A stretch of 64,000 nucleotides of DNA from positions 124,001 through 188,000 of the forward strand of contig NZ_JAPCHX010000004.1 of NCBI RefSeq assembly GCF_026107415.2. Direction: 5' to 3'. The notes beneath the pieces were generated by a model. The model saw only the letters and a list, made by a program, of their open reading frames with translations, had not been told where the DNA came from and did no database searches. The translations under genes were made by a program, and so were the position numbers. The DNA comes from Microbacterium sp. MPKO10 (GTDB taxonomy: Bacteria > Actinomycetota > Actinomycetes > Actinomycetales > Microbacteriaceae). This document shows, piece by piece, positions 1 through 8,763 of the stretch (positions are counted from its first letter, which is position 1; every line of letters starts with the position of its first letter).

Positions 1-622
1 GTTCGGCGAGCTGCCGGTATGCCTTGACCATGACGATGGGGTCGTTGTGCTTCACTGAGATCTTGAAGTCGTGGAAGTCATGCTCTTCGAAGAGGCTGGC
101 CTCCCACACGGCACTCTCGACGAGGGCCTCCGGCGTCGGGCGTCCGTACTTCTCGAGCAGCCGCTTGTCGAGCGACCCCGCGTTGACACCAATGCGCAGT
201 GAGACATTGGCGGCCTTGGCGCGCCGGGCGATCTCGCCGACCTGGTCGTCGAACTTGCGGATGTTTCCCGGGTTCACGCGCACGGCAGCACAGCCGGCGT
301 CGATGGCCGCATAGACGTAGTTCGGCTGAAAGTGGATGTCGGCGATGACGGGGATCTGGCTCTTCTGCGCAATCGCGGGCAGAGCCTCGGCGTCCTCCCG
401 CGTGGGAACAGCCACGCGGACGATGTCGCACCCGGATGCTGTCAGCTCGGCGATCTGCTGCAGCGTCGCGTTGATATCCGTCGTCGGCGTTGTCGTCATC
501 GACTGCACGCTCACGGGAGCGTCGCCGCCCACAAGGACCTTGCCGACCTTGATCTGCCGCGAGGCGCGTCGGGGGGCGAGAGTTTCGGGAATGTTCGGCA
601 TACCGAGGTTCACTGCTGGCAC
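1..622 (-). CDS. ispG: 4-hydroxy-3-methylbut-2-enyl diphosphate synthase, N-terminal part (runs off the window)
   Basis: IspG (GcpE) makes HMBPP from MEcPP, the penultimate step of the non-mevalonate isoprenoid pathway, using a 4Fe-4S cluster. About 207 N-terminal residues are present, covering the TIM-barrel half; recognisable stretches are [39 protein letters not shown] and [14 protein letters not shown]. The cluster-binding C-terminal cysteines lie outside the window. The start is taken as GTG at 622 (VPAVNLGMP); GTG at 613 and ATG at 601 are in-frame alternatives. dxr and the site-2 protease, its usual neighbours in actinobacteria, lie at about 7-11 kb on the same strand. Confidence 0.93.
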   Translation of the reverse strand, partial: MPAVNLGMPNIPETLAPRRASRQIKVGKVLVGGDAPVSVQSMTTTPTTDINATLQQIAELTASGCDIVRVAVPTREDAEALPAIAQKSQIPVIADIHFQPNYVYAAIDAGCAAVRVNPGNIRKFDDQVGEIARRAKAANVSLRIGVNAGSLDKRLLEKYGRPTPEALVESAVWEASLFEEHDFHDFKISVKHNDPIVMVKAYRQLAE

Positions 623-726
623 GCCGACAATCCTACGTCCTCGTTGTCCGCCTCGGCTGTGAGCCCGGGCAACAGGCTACACAGCCTGGCGGAGCACAGC
701 TCTGGTCTGGGGCTCCGCCCGCTCGA

Positions 727-1365
727 TCAGGGGATGTCGATGCTCAACGGTGGCTCTGTCGCCGCAACAACCTCGTCGACAGTGACTCCGGGTGCGAGTT
801 CGACGAGCGAGAGGCCATCCGGGGTCACCTCAATCACCGCAAGGTCCGTAATGATGCGGTGCACCACCGCCCGGCCGGTGAGAGGAAGCGAGCACTCGTT
901 CACGATCTTCGGGCTGCCGTCCTTCGCCGTGTGGGTCATCAGCACGATCACGCGCCGTGCCCCGTGGACGAGGTCCATGCCGCCGCCAGGCCCCTTCACC
1001 ATTTTGCCCGGAATCATCCAGTTGGCGAGATCTCCTGCGCCAGAGACCTGCATCGCCCCCAGGATTGCCGCGTCGATCTTTCCTCCGCGGATCATGGCAA
1101 AGCTCATCGCAGAGTCGAAGAACGCCGTCCCGGGAAGCGTAGTCACGGTCTCCTTCCCCGCGTTGATGAGGTCCGGGTCCACGTTCTCCTCTGTCGGGTA
1201 GGGCCCGACACCGAGGATGCCGTTCTCAGACTGCAGTGTGACGGTCACTCCCTCGGGAACGTAGTTCGGCACGAGTGTCGGCAGCCCGATCCCCAGGTTG
1301 ACGTACGCGCCATCGGTCAGCTCGCGAGCCGCACGTGCGGCCATCTCCGTGCGTGTGAGACTCAT
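727..1365 (-). CDS. scoB: 3-oxoacid CoA-transferase subunit B
   Basis: This is the small catalytic subunit of a two-subunit family I CoA-transferase (succinyl-CoA:3-ketoacid type; PcaJ/AtoA are relatives). It activates acetoacetate or beta-ketoadipate by moving CoA from succinyl-CoA. The 212-residue length is normal. The catalytic glutamate is Glu47 in the SENG motif, followed by GILGVGP, and glycine-rich [15 protein letters not shown] lies mid-protein. The ATG start overlaps the stop of the A subunit by 4 nt, so the two are translationally coupled. Substrate cannot be told from sequence; the divergent thiolase fits acetoacetate or beta-ketoadipate breakdown. Confidence 0.92.
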   Translation of the reverse strand: MSLTRTEMAARAARELTDGAYVNLGIGLPTLVPNYVPEGVTVTLQSENGILGVGPYPTEENVDPDLINAGKETVTTLPGTAFFDSAMSFAMIRGGKIDAAILGAMQVSGAGDLANWMIPGKMVKGPGGGMDLVHGARRVIVLMTHTAKDGSPKIVNECSLPLTGRAVVHRIITDLAVIEVTPDGLSLVELAPGVTVDEVVAATEPPLSIDIP

Positions 1366-2147
1366 GACTGCGCCCCCTTCTGATCGCTGACTGTTCGTCG
1401 CTCTACCCGCTTCTCGATGCCGGAACCGACCTCGACGACGCGGTGCACGAAGACACCGGGCAGGTGAACAGCATCCGGATCGATCTCGCCCGGCTCGACA
1501 AGCTCTTCGACCTGAGCGATGCAGACGCGGCCGGCCATGGCCGCGAGCGGTGAGAAGTTGCGGGCCGACTTGTTGAACACGAGGTTGCCGTGACGGTCCC
1601 CGCGCAGTGCGTGCACGAGCGAGAAATCCGTGGTGATCGCCTCTTCGAGGACGAACGGCTTCTGCACGCCGTCGACGTCGAAGGTGCGAGTGTCTTTGGG
1701 CTCCGAGCTCTCAGCGATCGAGCCATCGGGCGCATAGCGGCGCGGCAGCCCGCCCTCGGCCATCTGCGTGCCGACACCGGTCTGCGTGTAGAACGCGGCG
1801 ATGCCGGAGCCGCCCGCGCGCAGCTTCTCGGCGAGCGTTCCCTGCGGCGTGAGATTCACCGCGAGTTCGCCCGAGAGATACTGCCGCTCGAACTCCTTGT
1901 TCTCGCCGACGTAGGACGACGTCATCGTGCTGATCCGACGCGCACCGAGCAGGAGGCCAAGCCCCCAGTCGTCGACGCCGCAGTTGTTGCTGACGATCGA
2001 CAGGTCAGAGCTGCCGTGATCGAGCAACGCCGTAATCAGCGCCATCGGGTTGCCGCACAGCCCGAATCCCCCGACGGCGAGCGACGCCCCGTCCGGAATG
2101 TCCGCGACAGCATCCTGCGCCGTCGCAACGGTCTTGTCCATGGTCAT
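1362..2147 (-). CDS. scoA: 3-oxoacid CoA-transferase subunit A
   Basis: Large subunit of the CoA-transferase, partner of the B subunit downstream. The family signature GGFGLCGNP is at residues 26-34, followed by [12 protein letters not shown]; the C-terminal [12 protein letters not shown] is also typical. An open frame extends upstream to 2213, but the ATG at 2147 has GGAGGTG about 6 nt before it and gives the normal family length (261 aa), so it is preferred. Transcription is away from the thiolase gene, with about 160 bp between them. Confidence 0.92.
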   Translation of the reverse strand: MTMDKTVATAQDAVADIPDGASLAVGGFGLCGNPMALITALLDHGSSDLSIVSNNCGVDDWGLGLLLGARRISTMTSSYVGENKEFERQYLSGELAVNLTPQGTLAEKLRAGGSGIAAFYTQTGVGTQMAEGGLPRRYAPDGSIAESSEPKDTRTFDVDGVQKPFVLEEAITTDFSLVHALRGDRHGNLVFNKSARNFSPLAAMAGRVCIAQVEELVEPGEIDPDAVHLPGVFVHRVVEVGSGIEKRVERRTVSDQKGAQS

Positions 2148-2221
2148 GACTGCACCTCCATTGCTGCACCTCGACCCACGGCATTGTGTGCCCTGTGGAT
2201 CGCCTTGTTCCAACCTACTGG

Positions 2222-2242
2222 GTATCGGACCTCACTCGATAC
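2222..2242. promoter_or_regulatory. Inverted repeat GTATCG-N9-CGATAC between scoA and the thiolase
   Basis: Perfect 6-bp arms 9 bp apart lie in the roughly 160-bp divergent spacer. The size fits a dimeric regulator site controlling both the CoA-transferase and thiolase genes. No regulator gene lies beside it, so the binding protein is unknown. Confidence 0.35.
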
Positions 2243-2307
2243 AGAGGTCGACGACGTGCGAAGCTAGAACCGGCTGAACATCCACCATTGACAAAGGGGT
2301 CATCACC

Positions 2308-3492
2308 ATGACACAGACAGAAGTCGTCATCCTCGGCGGCGCTCGCACACCGTTCACTCGACTGCTCGGCGCACTCGCCTCTCAGTCCGCCGTCGATTTG
2401 GGAGCTCTGGCGATCTCGGAGGCTCTGAACCGAAGCGGGATCGCGGCTGCCGACGTGGAGCAGGTCATCATGGGCCAGGTGCTCCAGGCGGGAGCTGGGC
2501 AGAACCCGGCACGCCAGTCCGCGATCGGCGCGGGGATCGGCTGGGATGTCCCGACGGTCACCATCAACAAGGTCTGTCTCTCGGGTCTCGTCGCGATCAC
2601 CGACGCCGCGCGGCTCATTCGCTCGGGCGAGGCTTCGGTCGTCGTCGCCGGCGGTCAGGAGTCGATGACGAACGCGCCACACGTGCTGCCCGGAGCACGC
2701 GCGGGCTTCAAATACGGTTCGACAGAACTGCTCGACGTCGCCGCGCATGACGGGCTGACTGATGCTTTCGACCGGGTGTCCATGGGCATCTCGACAGAGC
2801 GCCACAACACGCCGCTCGGTATTTCTCGCCAGGAGCAGGATGCTGTCGCCACGGCGTCGCACGTGCGCGCCGCGGCCGCCGCGCAAGGCGCCCTGTTCGA
2901 CACGGAGATCGTGCCTGTCGAGATCGCCGGCCGCAAAGGGGCCGTCACCGTCGTCGATGCCGATGAGGGCATTCGAGCCGATTCGACGCCGGAGTCTCTG
3001 TCGAAGCTGCGCCCGGCGTTCGACCCCGAGGGCACGATCACGGCGGGCAACTCGTCGCCGCTCAGCGACGGAGCAGCGGCTGTCGTCGTCGCGGATCGTG
3101 CGTGGGCTGAGGAGCGCGGCCTAGAGTGGCTGGCCGTGTTGCGCTCCCCCGGTCAGGTGGCCGGGCCGGATACGTCGCTGCACTCGCAGCCGTCACGGGC
3201 GATCGAACATGCTCTCTCGCGGCAGGGCTGGTCGGCAGCCGAACTGGACCTGGTCGAGATCAACGAGGCGTTCGCTGCCGTTGCGATCCAGTCGATGCGC
3301 GATCTGGGCCTCGAGAACGACATCGTCAACATCCACGGCGGCGCAATCGCGATCGGCCACCCGATCGGCGCGTCTGGGGCGAGGCTGGCCCTGCACGCCG
3401 CGCTCGAGCTCTCGCGTCGCGGCAGCGGTCGCGCCGCGGTCTCGCTCTGCGGCGGAGGCGGTCAGGGCGAAGCGCTGCTTCTCGAACGCTGA
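2308..3492 (+). CDS. Acetyl-CoA C-acyltransferase (thiolase)
   Basis: A 394-residue thiolase that condenses two acyl-CoAs or cleaves a 3-ketoacyl-CoA. The nucleophilic Cys90 is in NKVCLSG, His351 in GGAIAIGHPIGASGAR, and Cys381 in SLCGGGGQGEA; NEAFA is also present, so the catalytic set is complete. ATG at 2308 follows AAAGGGG. Divergent scoAB suggests that the pair plus thiolase form an acetoacetate or beta-ketoadipate catabolic unit: CoA activation followed by thiolysis. A biosynthetic acetoacetyl-CoA role cannot be excluded. Confidence 0.93.
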   Translation: MTQTEVVILGGARTPFTRLLGALASQSAVDLGALAISEALNRSGIAAADVEQVIMGQVLQAGAGQNPARQSAIGAGIGWDVPTVTINKVCLSGLVAITDAARLIRSGEASVVVAGGQESMTNAPHVLPGARAGFKYGSTELLDVAAHDGLTDAFDRVSMGISTERHNTPLGISRQEQDAVATASHVRAAAAAQGALFDTEIVPVEIAGRKGAVTVVDADEGIRADSTPESLSKLRPAFDPEGTITAGNSSPLSDGAAAVVVADRAWAEERGLEWLAVLRSPGQVAGPDTSLHSQPSRAIEHALSRQGWSAAELDLVEINEAFAAVAIQSMRDLGLENDIVNIHGGAIAIGHPIGASGARLALHAALELSRRGSGRAAVSLCGGGGQGEALLLER

Positions 3493-3496
3493 CGCG

Positions 3497-3537
3497 CGGA
3501 TGCTGTCTGCCGGCACCTGCCCGGCAGACAGCATCCG
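3497..3537 (+). terminator. Perfect 17-bp hairpin after the thiolase gene
   Basis: CGGATGCTGTCTGCCGG pairs exactly with CCGGCAGACAGCATCCG around a 7-nt loop, starting 5 nt after the thiolase stop. No strong T run follows, but the stem is long and GC-rich. It sits between convergent genes and could serve both strands. Each arm contains one copy of the over-represented word GGATGCTGTC. Confidence 0.75.
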
Positions 3538-3544
3538 GTGTCGC

Positions 3545-3835
3545 CTACTCCGTCGAATTGGCGCGCAGCACCTCGAGGCGGGCACGATACTCTGGCTCGT
3601 CGATGTCGCCGTTGGCGTACCGCTGCGCGAGTGTCTTCTCGGCGCTGTGCCGCGGCGAGTGCTCGGTGTGCCAGCGCCGCATGGCGTCACGGCGACGGCG
3701 GAAGACGAACGTGAACAGCAACGCGAACACGGCGATCCAGAACAGCGGAATCAGGAGAAACCACCAGCCGGGGCCGCCTCCGCCGGCGAAGGGCCCGTGA
3801 GCGACGAGAGACGTGATGATGGATGAAGTGATCAT
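3545..3835 (-). CDS. Small membrane protein with C-terminal SHOCT domain
   Basis: A 96-residue protein with one hydrophobic segment (about residues 24-45), then an Arg-rich stop-transfer stretch (RRRRDAMRRW), then a SHOCT-like helix pair at 65-91 (AEKTLAQRYANGDID, EPEYRARLEVL). SHOCT domains are short oligomerisation modules common at the ends of actinobacterial membrane proteins. The ATG at 3835 has GAGG six bases upstream and is preferred over the in-frame ATG at 3847. Function unknown; the neighbouring two-component system may or may not be related. Confidence 0.8.
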   Translation of the reverse strand: MITSSIITSLVAHGPFAGGGGPGWWFLLIPLFWIAVFALLFTFVFRRRRDAMRRWHTEHSPRHSAEKTLAQRYANGDIDEPEYRARLEVLRANSTE

Positions 3836-3929
3836 GGTGAACCTCACTGTGTGAATGTCGGCTCCGTGTGAGCCGATGATTCAAGCGTCGCGGTGATCAC
3901 ACCGACGCACATCGGCCCGGGGACGTCAC

Positions 3930-3957
3930 CTGAACTACTCCCCCGGGTGCAGTTCAG
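3930..3957 (-). terminator. Weak hairpin at the end of the response regulator gene
   Basis: Arms CTGAACT and AGTTCAG (7 bp) enclose a GC-rich loop and overlap the response regulator stop codon. There is no T tract. It may be a weak terminator or simply a chance repeat. Confidence 0.3.
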
Positions 3958-4613
3958 AGACTGCCCGGGCGTACGAGCCCTGTCTCGTACGCGATGATCA
4001 CCAGCTGCACGCGATCTCGGGCACCCAGCTTGCCGAGCATGCGCGACACGTGTGTCTTGGCGGTGAGGGGGCTCAGAAAGAGTCGCGCGGCGATCTCGTC
4101 GTTCGTCAGGCCCTCGCCCACGAGCGCCAGCACCTCACGCTCGCGGGAGGTGAGCGCATCAAGCGAATGCGCCTGCGGCGGGCGGATGCTGCCGGCGACC
4201 CGCTCGAGCAGGCGTTTGGTCACCGTGGGAGACAGTAGTGCATCGCCCTGGGCGGCGACGCGCACGGAGCGGATCAGCTCGACGGGCTCCGTGTCTTTCA
4301 CGAGGAATCCGCTCGCCCCGGCGGTGATGGCCTGGGCTACGTACTCGTCGAGTTCGAACGTGGTCACGATCACGATGCGGCAGTTGGCGAGCGCGGGGTC
4401 GGCGACCAGCTGCTCTGTGGCCCACAGTCCGTCGCCCGACGGCATCCTGATGTCCATGAGAATCACATCGGGACTGCTCGCTCGCGCCAGCTCCACGATG
4501 TCTTCCCCCGTCGCCGCCTCTCCGATCACCTCGATGTCGGGCTCCGCCTGCAGGAGGGAACGGAACCCCGCGCGGATCAGCTGCTGATCGTCGGCGAGCG
4601 CCACCCGGATCAT
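3954..4613 (-). CDS. NarL/FixJ-family response regulator
   Basis: A 219-residue two-domain regulator. The receiver domain has the acidic pair Asp8-Asp9, phosphoacceptor Asp54 in LMDIRMP, the Thr of VTTFE and Lys of FLVKD. A LuxR-type helix-turn-helix follows at about 150-210 (LTSREREVLALVGEGLTN, AAR, TAKTHVSRML). It is the cognate partner of the histidine kinase whose stop it overlaps by 4 nt (ATGA). The palindrome at 5820-5837 in front of the divergent MFS gene is a candidate target. Confidence 0.94.
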   Translation of the reverse strand: MIRVALADDQQLIRAGFRSLLQAEPDIEVIGEAATGEDIVELARASSPDVILMDIRMPSGDGLWATEQLVADPALANCRIVIVTTFELDEYVAQAITAGASGFLVKDTEPVELIRSVRVAAQGDALLSPTVTKRLLERVAGSIRPPQAHSLDALTSREREVLALVGEGLTNDEIAARLFLSPLTAKTHVSRMLGKLGARDRVQLVIIAYETGLVRPGSL

Positions 4614-5764
4614 GTCGTCTCCCGTCCGAGGGGAAGGTGCGCAGTCACGGTCGTCCCCTCGGCGCCCGTCGCAATCTCCAGTGTTCCGCCGAGCAGCTCA
4701 GCGCGCTCGCGCATGCCGAGTACCCCATTGCCCGACTCACGAGCGCCGCCACGGCCGTCATCTCGGATGCTGACGACGAGCTCACCGCGCGCGTCCCGAT
4801 GGCCGTGGCTGTGGCGCAGTTCCACTCGTGCTGTTGTGGCGTGCGCATGCCTGACCACGTTCGTGAGCGATTCCTGCACAATTCGGTACGCCGCCTGCTG
4901 CACAGCTTCGGGAATCGCACCGTTCGTGCGTTGCTCGAGCAAGACGTCGACAGCAGTGATCGTCTCGGTCAGCTCGGCGATATCGTCGAGGCCGGGTGCC
5001 GGGGTCAGCGGCGCATCGTCGCCTCGCAGCATCCCGAGAACGCCGCGCACTTCGTCGAGTGCGTCTTTGCTCGTCGCTTTGATGTGCTCGAGGGCGCTGC
5101 GCGCCTGGTCGGGCTGGGCATCCATGAGGTGCAGCCCCACACCGGCTTGCACCGAGATCTGCGACAGCGAGTGGGCGATGACGTCGTGCAAGTCGCGTGC
5201 GATTTTCACGCGTTCCTCGCGCTCAGCGCGTGCTCGCTGCTCACGAATGCGCTGCCAGCGCTCTCGCGCTCGCTGTCGCCGATGGCGGATCGATTCGCCG
5301 ATGACGATCAGGATGCCGACGGCGAGAGTGGTGCCCACAATGCGGGCGGGATGCCAGTCGAGGCCCGACGAGCCGCCGAGCAGCAGCACAGCACTCCAGC
5401 CGAGCATGAGTGCGACGTATACCCAGATGCGCGCTCCGCGGACAAGCCCGAGAATGACGCCGAAGATCATGGCAAGCGGTGGGCCCTGAGGCGCGGGTGC
5501 CAGAAGGATGTCGGCGGCCGCCGCGGCGACGGTGATCGCGGCAACGGGGCCGGGCAGTCGCCGGGCAGCAATGAGTGCAGCCGGCCCAAGCACAGCGACG
5601 GCGATCGCGATGCTCCATACCCGAGCATCCGGCGTCCCGAGCCGGTTCAGCGCCCACAGAACGCCGCCGAGCTGAACGAAGAGCGACAACACGACCGGAA
5701 GCCAGAGCCGCACTGCTGGCGGCATCCGGAATCGGGGCGGCTCGGCTCCGCTCGTCGTGGGCAT
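4610..5764 (-). CDS. Two-component sensor histidine kinase (HisKA_3/DesK type)
   Basis: A 384-residue membrane kinase. Five to six hydrophobic segments fill residues 18-155, followed by a basic linker and the HisKA_3 dimerisation helix with His193 in RDLHDVIAHSL. The ATPase part has the N box QESLTNVVRHA, the D box RDDGRGG and the G box GNGVLGMRERAELLGG. There is no large extracytoplasmic sensor, so the signal is probably sensed in the membrane, as in DesK or LiaS-like kinases. It is the first gene of a two-gene operon with the response regulator, divergent from an MFS exporter. Confidence 0.93.
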   Translation of the reverse strand: MPTTSGAEPPRFRMPPAVRLWLPVVLSLFVQLGGVLWALNRLGTPDARVWSIAIAVAVLGPAALIAARRLPGPVAAITVAAAAADILLAPAPQGPPLAMIFGVILGLVRGARIWVYVALMLGWSAVLLLGGSSGLDWHPARIVGTTLAVGILIVIGESIRHRRQRARERWQRIREQRARAEREERVKIARDLHDVIAHSLSQISVQAGVGLHLMDAQPDQARSALEHIKATSKDALDEVRGVLGMLRGDDAPLTPAPGLDDIAELTETITAVDVLLEQRTNGAIPEAVQQAAYRIVQESLTNVVRHAHATTARVELRHSHGHRDARGELVVSIRDDGRGGARESGNGVLGMRERAELLGGTLEIATGAEGTTVTAHLPLGRETT

Positions 5765-5819
5765 ACCCGAAGTTTACGGTCATGCCCCGACCGGCGCGTC
5801 CTGTCGCGGGAGGCCCGGT

Positions 5820-5837
5820 GTACTCCGCGGGGAGTAC
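5820..5837. promoter_or_regulatory. Palindrome GTACTCC-N4-GGAGTAC in front of the MFS gene
   Basis: Perfect 7-bp arms lie 19 bp before the MFS start, in the divergent spacer between the two-component operon and the transporter. Size and symmetry fit a dimer of a LuxR/NarL-type regulator, such as the response regulator next door. The pairing is inferred from position only. Confidence 0.5.
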
Positions 5838-5856
5838 GCCGATCTAGAGTAGTACG

Positions 5857-7254
5857 GTGAACCAGAGCCATCCGATGACGCCCCGCGCCGCCGGGCTCGC
5901 TGTCGGGGCTCTCAGTGTGGGCACGCTTCTCAATCCGCTGAACTCGTCGATGATCGCCGTCGCCCTTCTGACACTGCGCGATGCCTTCGGGCTCGACGTT
6001 TTGACGGTGACGTGGGTGATCACCGCGTTCTACCTGGCGTCGGCAGCTGGTCAGCCACTCATGGGGCGTCTCGGCGACCGGTTCGGCCCACGCCGACTCT
6101 TCGTCTTCGGCATGTCCGTCGTTGTGCTCACGTGCGTTCTGACGCCCTTCGCACCCTCATTCTGGTTGGTGTGCGCCGGCCGAGTATCGCTCGCAATCGG
6201 CACGGCCTGCGCCTTCCCCTCTGCCGTCGCACTGCTGCACCCGATCACCGCACGTTCCGGGCTCAGTTCGCCACGACTCCTCGGTCGGCTGCAGATCGCG
6301 AACACCGCGGGCGCCGCCATCGGCCCGGTGATCGGAGGGCTGCTTGTCACGTTCCTCGGCTGGCAGGCGATCTTCTGGATCAACGTTCCCCTCGCGCTGA
6401 TCTCGCTCATCGGTGTGCGCGCGTTCGCTCCCGTCGACGCCCCGCGTCCACGTCAGAACCTGTCGCGCGTGCTCGTCGACTCGGATGTTCCCGGCGTCCT
6501 CGCCTTCACCGCAGCACTCGTGAGCCTTTTGGTGTTCCTTCTCGGAATCACGAGCAGCCCTCCCTGGGCCCTGCTGGGCGTCGCCGTTGTGAGCGCTGGA
6601 CTCTTTGTCTGGCGCGAGCTGGCAGCGTCCCAGCCGTTCATCGACGTGCGGATGCTGTCACGCAACCGTCGGCTCGTCCTCGTGTACACCGGATTCGCCC
6701 TGTTCAACATCGTGTACTACGTCGTGTTCTTCGGGCTGCCTCAGTATCTGGAGGAGTTCGGCGGCTACCGCGCGGATGCTGTCGGCCTTCTCATGCTGCC
6801 GCTCGCATCGCTGAACGTGCTGTTGACGCCGCTGGCCGCTCGGTTCATCGAGCGCCGCGGCATCCGGCCGGCCTTCCTCATCGGCGGGGTGTGGCTGGTC
6901 GCGGCAGCTGCGCTCATGGCCACCCTGGCGACGAGCGTGACTCCACTGGTTCCGCTGCTGATCACCGCGATGATGGGCGTTCCGTACTGCCTGGTCAGCA
7001 TCGCCATGAGCCAGGCCCTGTATTCGTCGGCAGCCCGCGAGTCGGCGGGTGTCGCCACGGGCATCTTCCAGACCTCGCGGTACATCGGCGCGATCCTCTC
7101 AACGACGATGCTGGGAATCGCGTTTAGCGACGGGACCACACCGTCGAGCTGGCTCGAGGTGACCGTCGTCGCGACGGCGCTCGGAATCGTCCTGCTCGTG
7201 CTTGTTTCGCGGTGGCGCCCGACCAGCCAAAAACCGGTCAGCCGAACAGAGTGA
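5857..7254 (+). CDS. MFS transporter, DHA2-like drug exporter
   Basis: A 465-residue polytopic protein with 12-14 hydrophobic segments. The motif-A loop GRLGDRFGPRRLF follows the second helix, and motif-C-like GAAIGPVIGGLL is in the fifth. It resembles proton-driven DHA2 exporters of drugs or toxic lipids. GTG at 5857 is used; ATG at 5875 is an alternative. The divergent kinase/regulator pair probably controls it. Its 3' end overlaps the convergent site-2 protease gene by 17 bp. Confidence 0.87.
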   Translation: MNQSHPMTPRAAGLAVGALSVGTLLNPLNSSMIAVALLTLRDAFGLDVLTVTWVITAFYLASAAGQPLMGRLGDRFGPRRLFVFGMSVVVLTCVLTPFAPSFWLVCAGRVSLAIGTACAFPSAVALLHPITARSGLSSPRLLGRLQIANTAGAAIGPVIGGLLVTFLGWQAIFWINVPLALISLIGVRAFAPVDAPRPRQNLSRVLVDSDVPGVLAFTAALVSLLVFLLGITSSPPWALLGVAVVSAGLFVWRELAASQPFIDVRMLSRNRRLVLVYTGFALFNIVYYVVFFGLPQYLEEFGGYRADAVGLLMLPLASLNVLLTPLAARFIERRGIRPAFLIGGVWLVAAAALMATLATSVTPLVPLLITAMMGVPYCLVSIAMSQALYSSAARESAGVATGIFQTSRYIGAILSTTMLGIAFSDGTTPSSWLEVTVVATALGIVLLVLVSRWRPTSQKPVSRTE

Positions 7255-8665
7255 TGGGCTTGACGAGGTCTGCGTAGATCAGCAGCACGCTCATACCGCC
7301 GAGGATCACCACGACGGTGAAGGTGACCGGCATCAGCTTCGCCGCATCGACAGGCCCTGGGCTCTTCTTGCGGCGAAGCTTCGCCCACCCCTTCTTGATT
7401 CCTTCCCACAGCGCTGCGGCGACGTGGCCGCCGTCGAGGGGTGGGAGCGGAATGAGATTGAATACGAAGAGGGCCACGTTGAGCGAGGCGAGGATGCCGA
7501 ACATGGTCTGCGCCTTCGCCACAATCGGAATCGTGTCGATGCTGACAACCTCACCGGCCAGCCGCCCGACGCCAACGACGCTCATGGGCCCGTTGGGGTC
7601 ACGCTCCTCGCTGCCGAATGCCGCCTGAGCGATGTCGACGAGCCGTTCGGGCAGATGCGTGATGATCCCGACGACGGCGCCGATGTTGTCGCCCACGGCC
7701 GGCAGAACCGTCGTGACCGGCTGCGGCTGCATGTCACCCGCCCGAGTGATGCCGGCGAAGCCGACCTCCACCATGGTGCTGCTTCCCGCCCCCTCTGGGC
7801 GTGAGGTGAGCTTCGGCGTCAGCTGCAGAGTCTCGTCTTGCCCGTCACGCAGCACGGTGACGGTCAGCTCGTCGCCCGGGTGATCTCGAATGATCGCCGA
7901 GAACTGATCCCACGACGTGACGGTCTCGCCGTCGACGCTTGTGACCCGGTCTCCCGGTTCGAATCCGGCGGCGGCTGCGGGCGAGGGTTCAGCATCCGCG
8001 GCACATGAGTCAGTGGATGCTCCGGCCGGAACCACACATTCGCTGACCGCGCCGACAGATGCGGCGGGGGCGCCGAAGCCGACGAGCACGATGCCGTAGA
8101 ACAGAATGGCGAGCACGAGGTTCATCGTCGGCCCACCGAGCATGATGATGACGCGCTTGTAGACCGGCAGCCGGTAGAACGCTCGCGCATCTTCTCCCTC
8201 GCCGATGGTCTCTGCGCTCATGTCGCGAGCATCCTGAACGAGCGCGTCGAATGCGCGACGCTTGGTCTCGCCCGCGACCGGTGGTTCCTCGTCGCCCGGT
8301 GACGGAGCCTCAATCGCCTCTTCGACGGCACCGGCGACATCTGTCGTGCCCGCGTTGGGGTGGGCGTCAGACAGCTGCTGCACGAAGCCGGTGCTCGATG
8401 CGTGCACCTTCTCACCCGGTTTCGTGGGAGGGAACATTCCGATCATCGAGATGTACCCGCCGAGCGGGATCGCCTTAATGCCGTACTCGGTCTCACCCTT
8501 CTGGCGCGAGAAAAGTGTCTTGCCGAAGCCGATCATGTACTGCGTGACCTTGACGCCGAAGAGCTTTGCGGGAATCAGGTGACCCATTTCGTGCAGCCCG
8601 ATCGACACGGCGAGGCCGACAACAATGATGAGCACGCCGAAGATATAGAGAAGCACTGATTCCAC
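7238..8665 (-). CDS. rseP: RIP site-2 metalloprotease (RseP/Rip1 type)
   Basis: A 475-residue membrane-embedded M50 zinc protease that cuts anti-sigma factors and other membrane proteins. The zinc site HEMGH is at residues 25-29 in the first helix; the third ligand is in LIPLPPLDGGHV near the end. A PDZ domain (GFEPGDRVTSVDGE) lies mid-protein. Between the first and second membrane helices is an acidic insert of about 80 residues. In actinobacteria this gene normally sits between dxr and ispG; here dxr is upstream beyond a divergent Mur ligase and ispG is 6.6 kb downstream. Confidence 0.93.
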   Translation of the reverse strand: MESVLLYIFGVLIIVVGLAVSIGLHEMGHLIPAKLFGVKVTQYMIGFGKTLFSRQKGETEYGIKAIPLGGYISMIGMFPPTKPGEKVHASSTGFVQQLSDAHPNAGTTDVAGAVEEAIEAPSPGDEEPPVAGETKRRAFDALVQDARDMSAETIGEGEDARAFYRLPVYKRVIIMLGGPTMNLVLAILFYGIVLVGFGAPAASVGAVSECVVPAGASTDSCAADAEPSPAAAAGFEPGDRVTSVDGETVTSWDQFSAIIRDHPGDELTVTVLRDGQDETLQLTPKLTSRPEGAGSSTMVEVGFAGITRAGDMQPQPVTTVLPAVGDNIGAVVGIITHLPERLVDIAQAAFGSEERDPNGPMSVVGVGRLAGEVVSIDTIPIVAKAQTMFGILASLNVALFVFNLIPLPPLDGGHVAAALWEGIKKGWAKLRRKKSPGPVDAAKLMPVTFTVVVILGGMSVLLIYADLVKPITLFG

Positions 8666-8763
8666 ACGGAAACGATATCGCGGCTCGCTCTGCTCAGGCT
8701 GTCTCTGCCCTGTGAGAGCATGGGGAGATATTCATCGCACGCTTCGAGAAGGACATACCCGCC

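Noticed and set aside
2215-2886. Minus-strand 223-codon frame overlapping the thiolase start
   Set aside because: Opposite a certain thiolase; no motif of its own.
4637-5860. Plus-strand 407-codon frame
   Set aside because: Antisense to the histidine kinase gene; no family resemblance.
7960-7985. tRNA T-arm-like GGTTCGAATCC
   Set aside because: Codes GFEPGDR of the PDZ domain in the site-2 protease; no cloverleaf around it.
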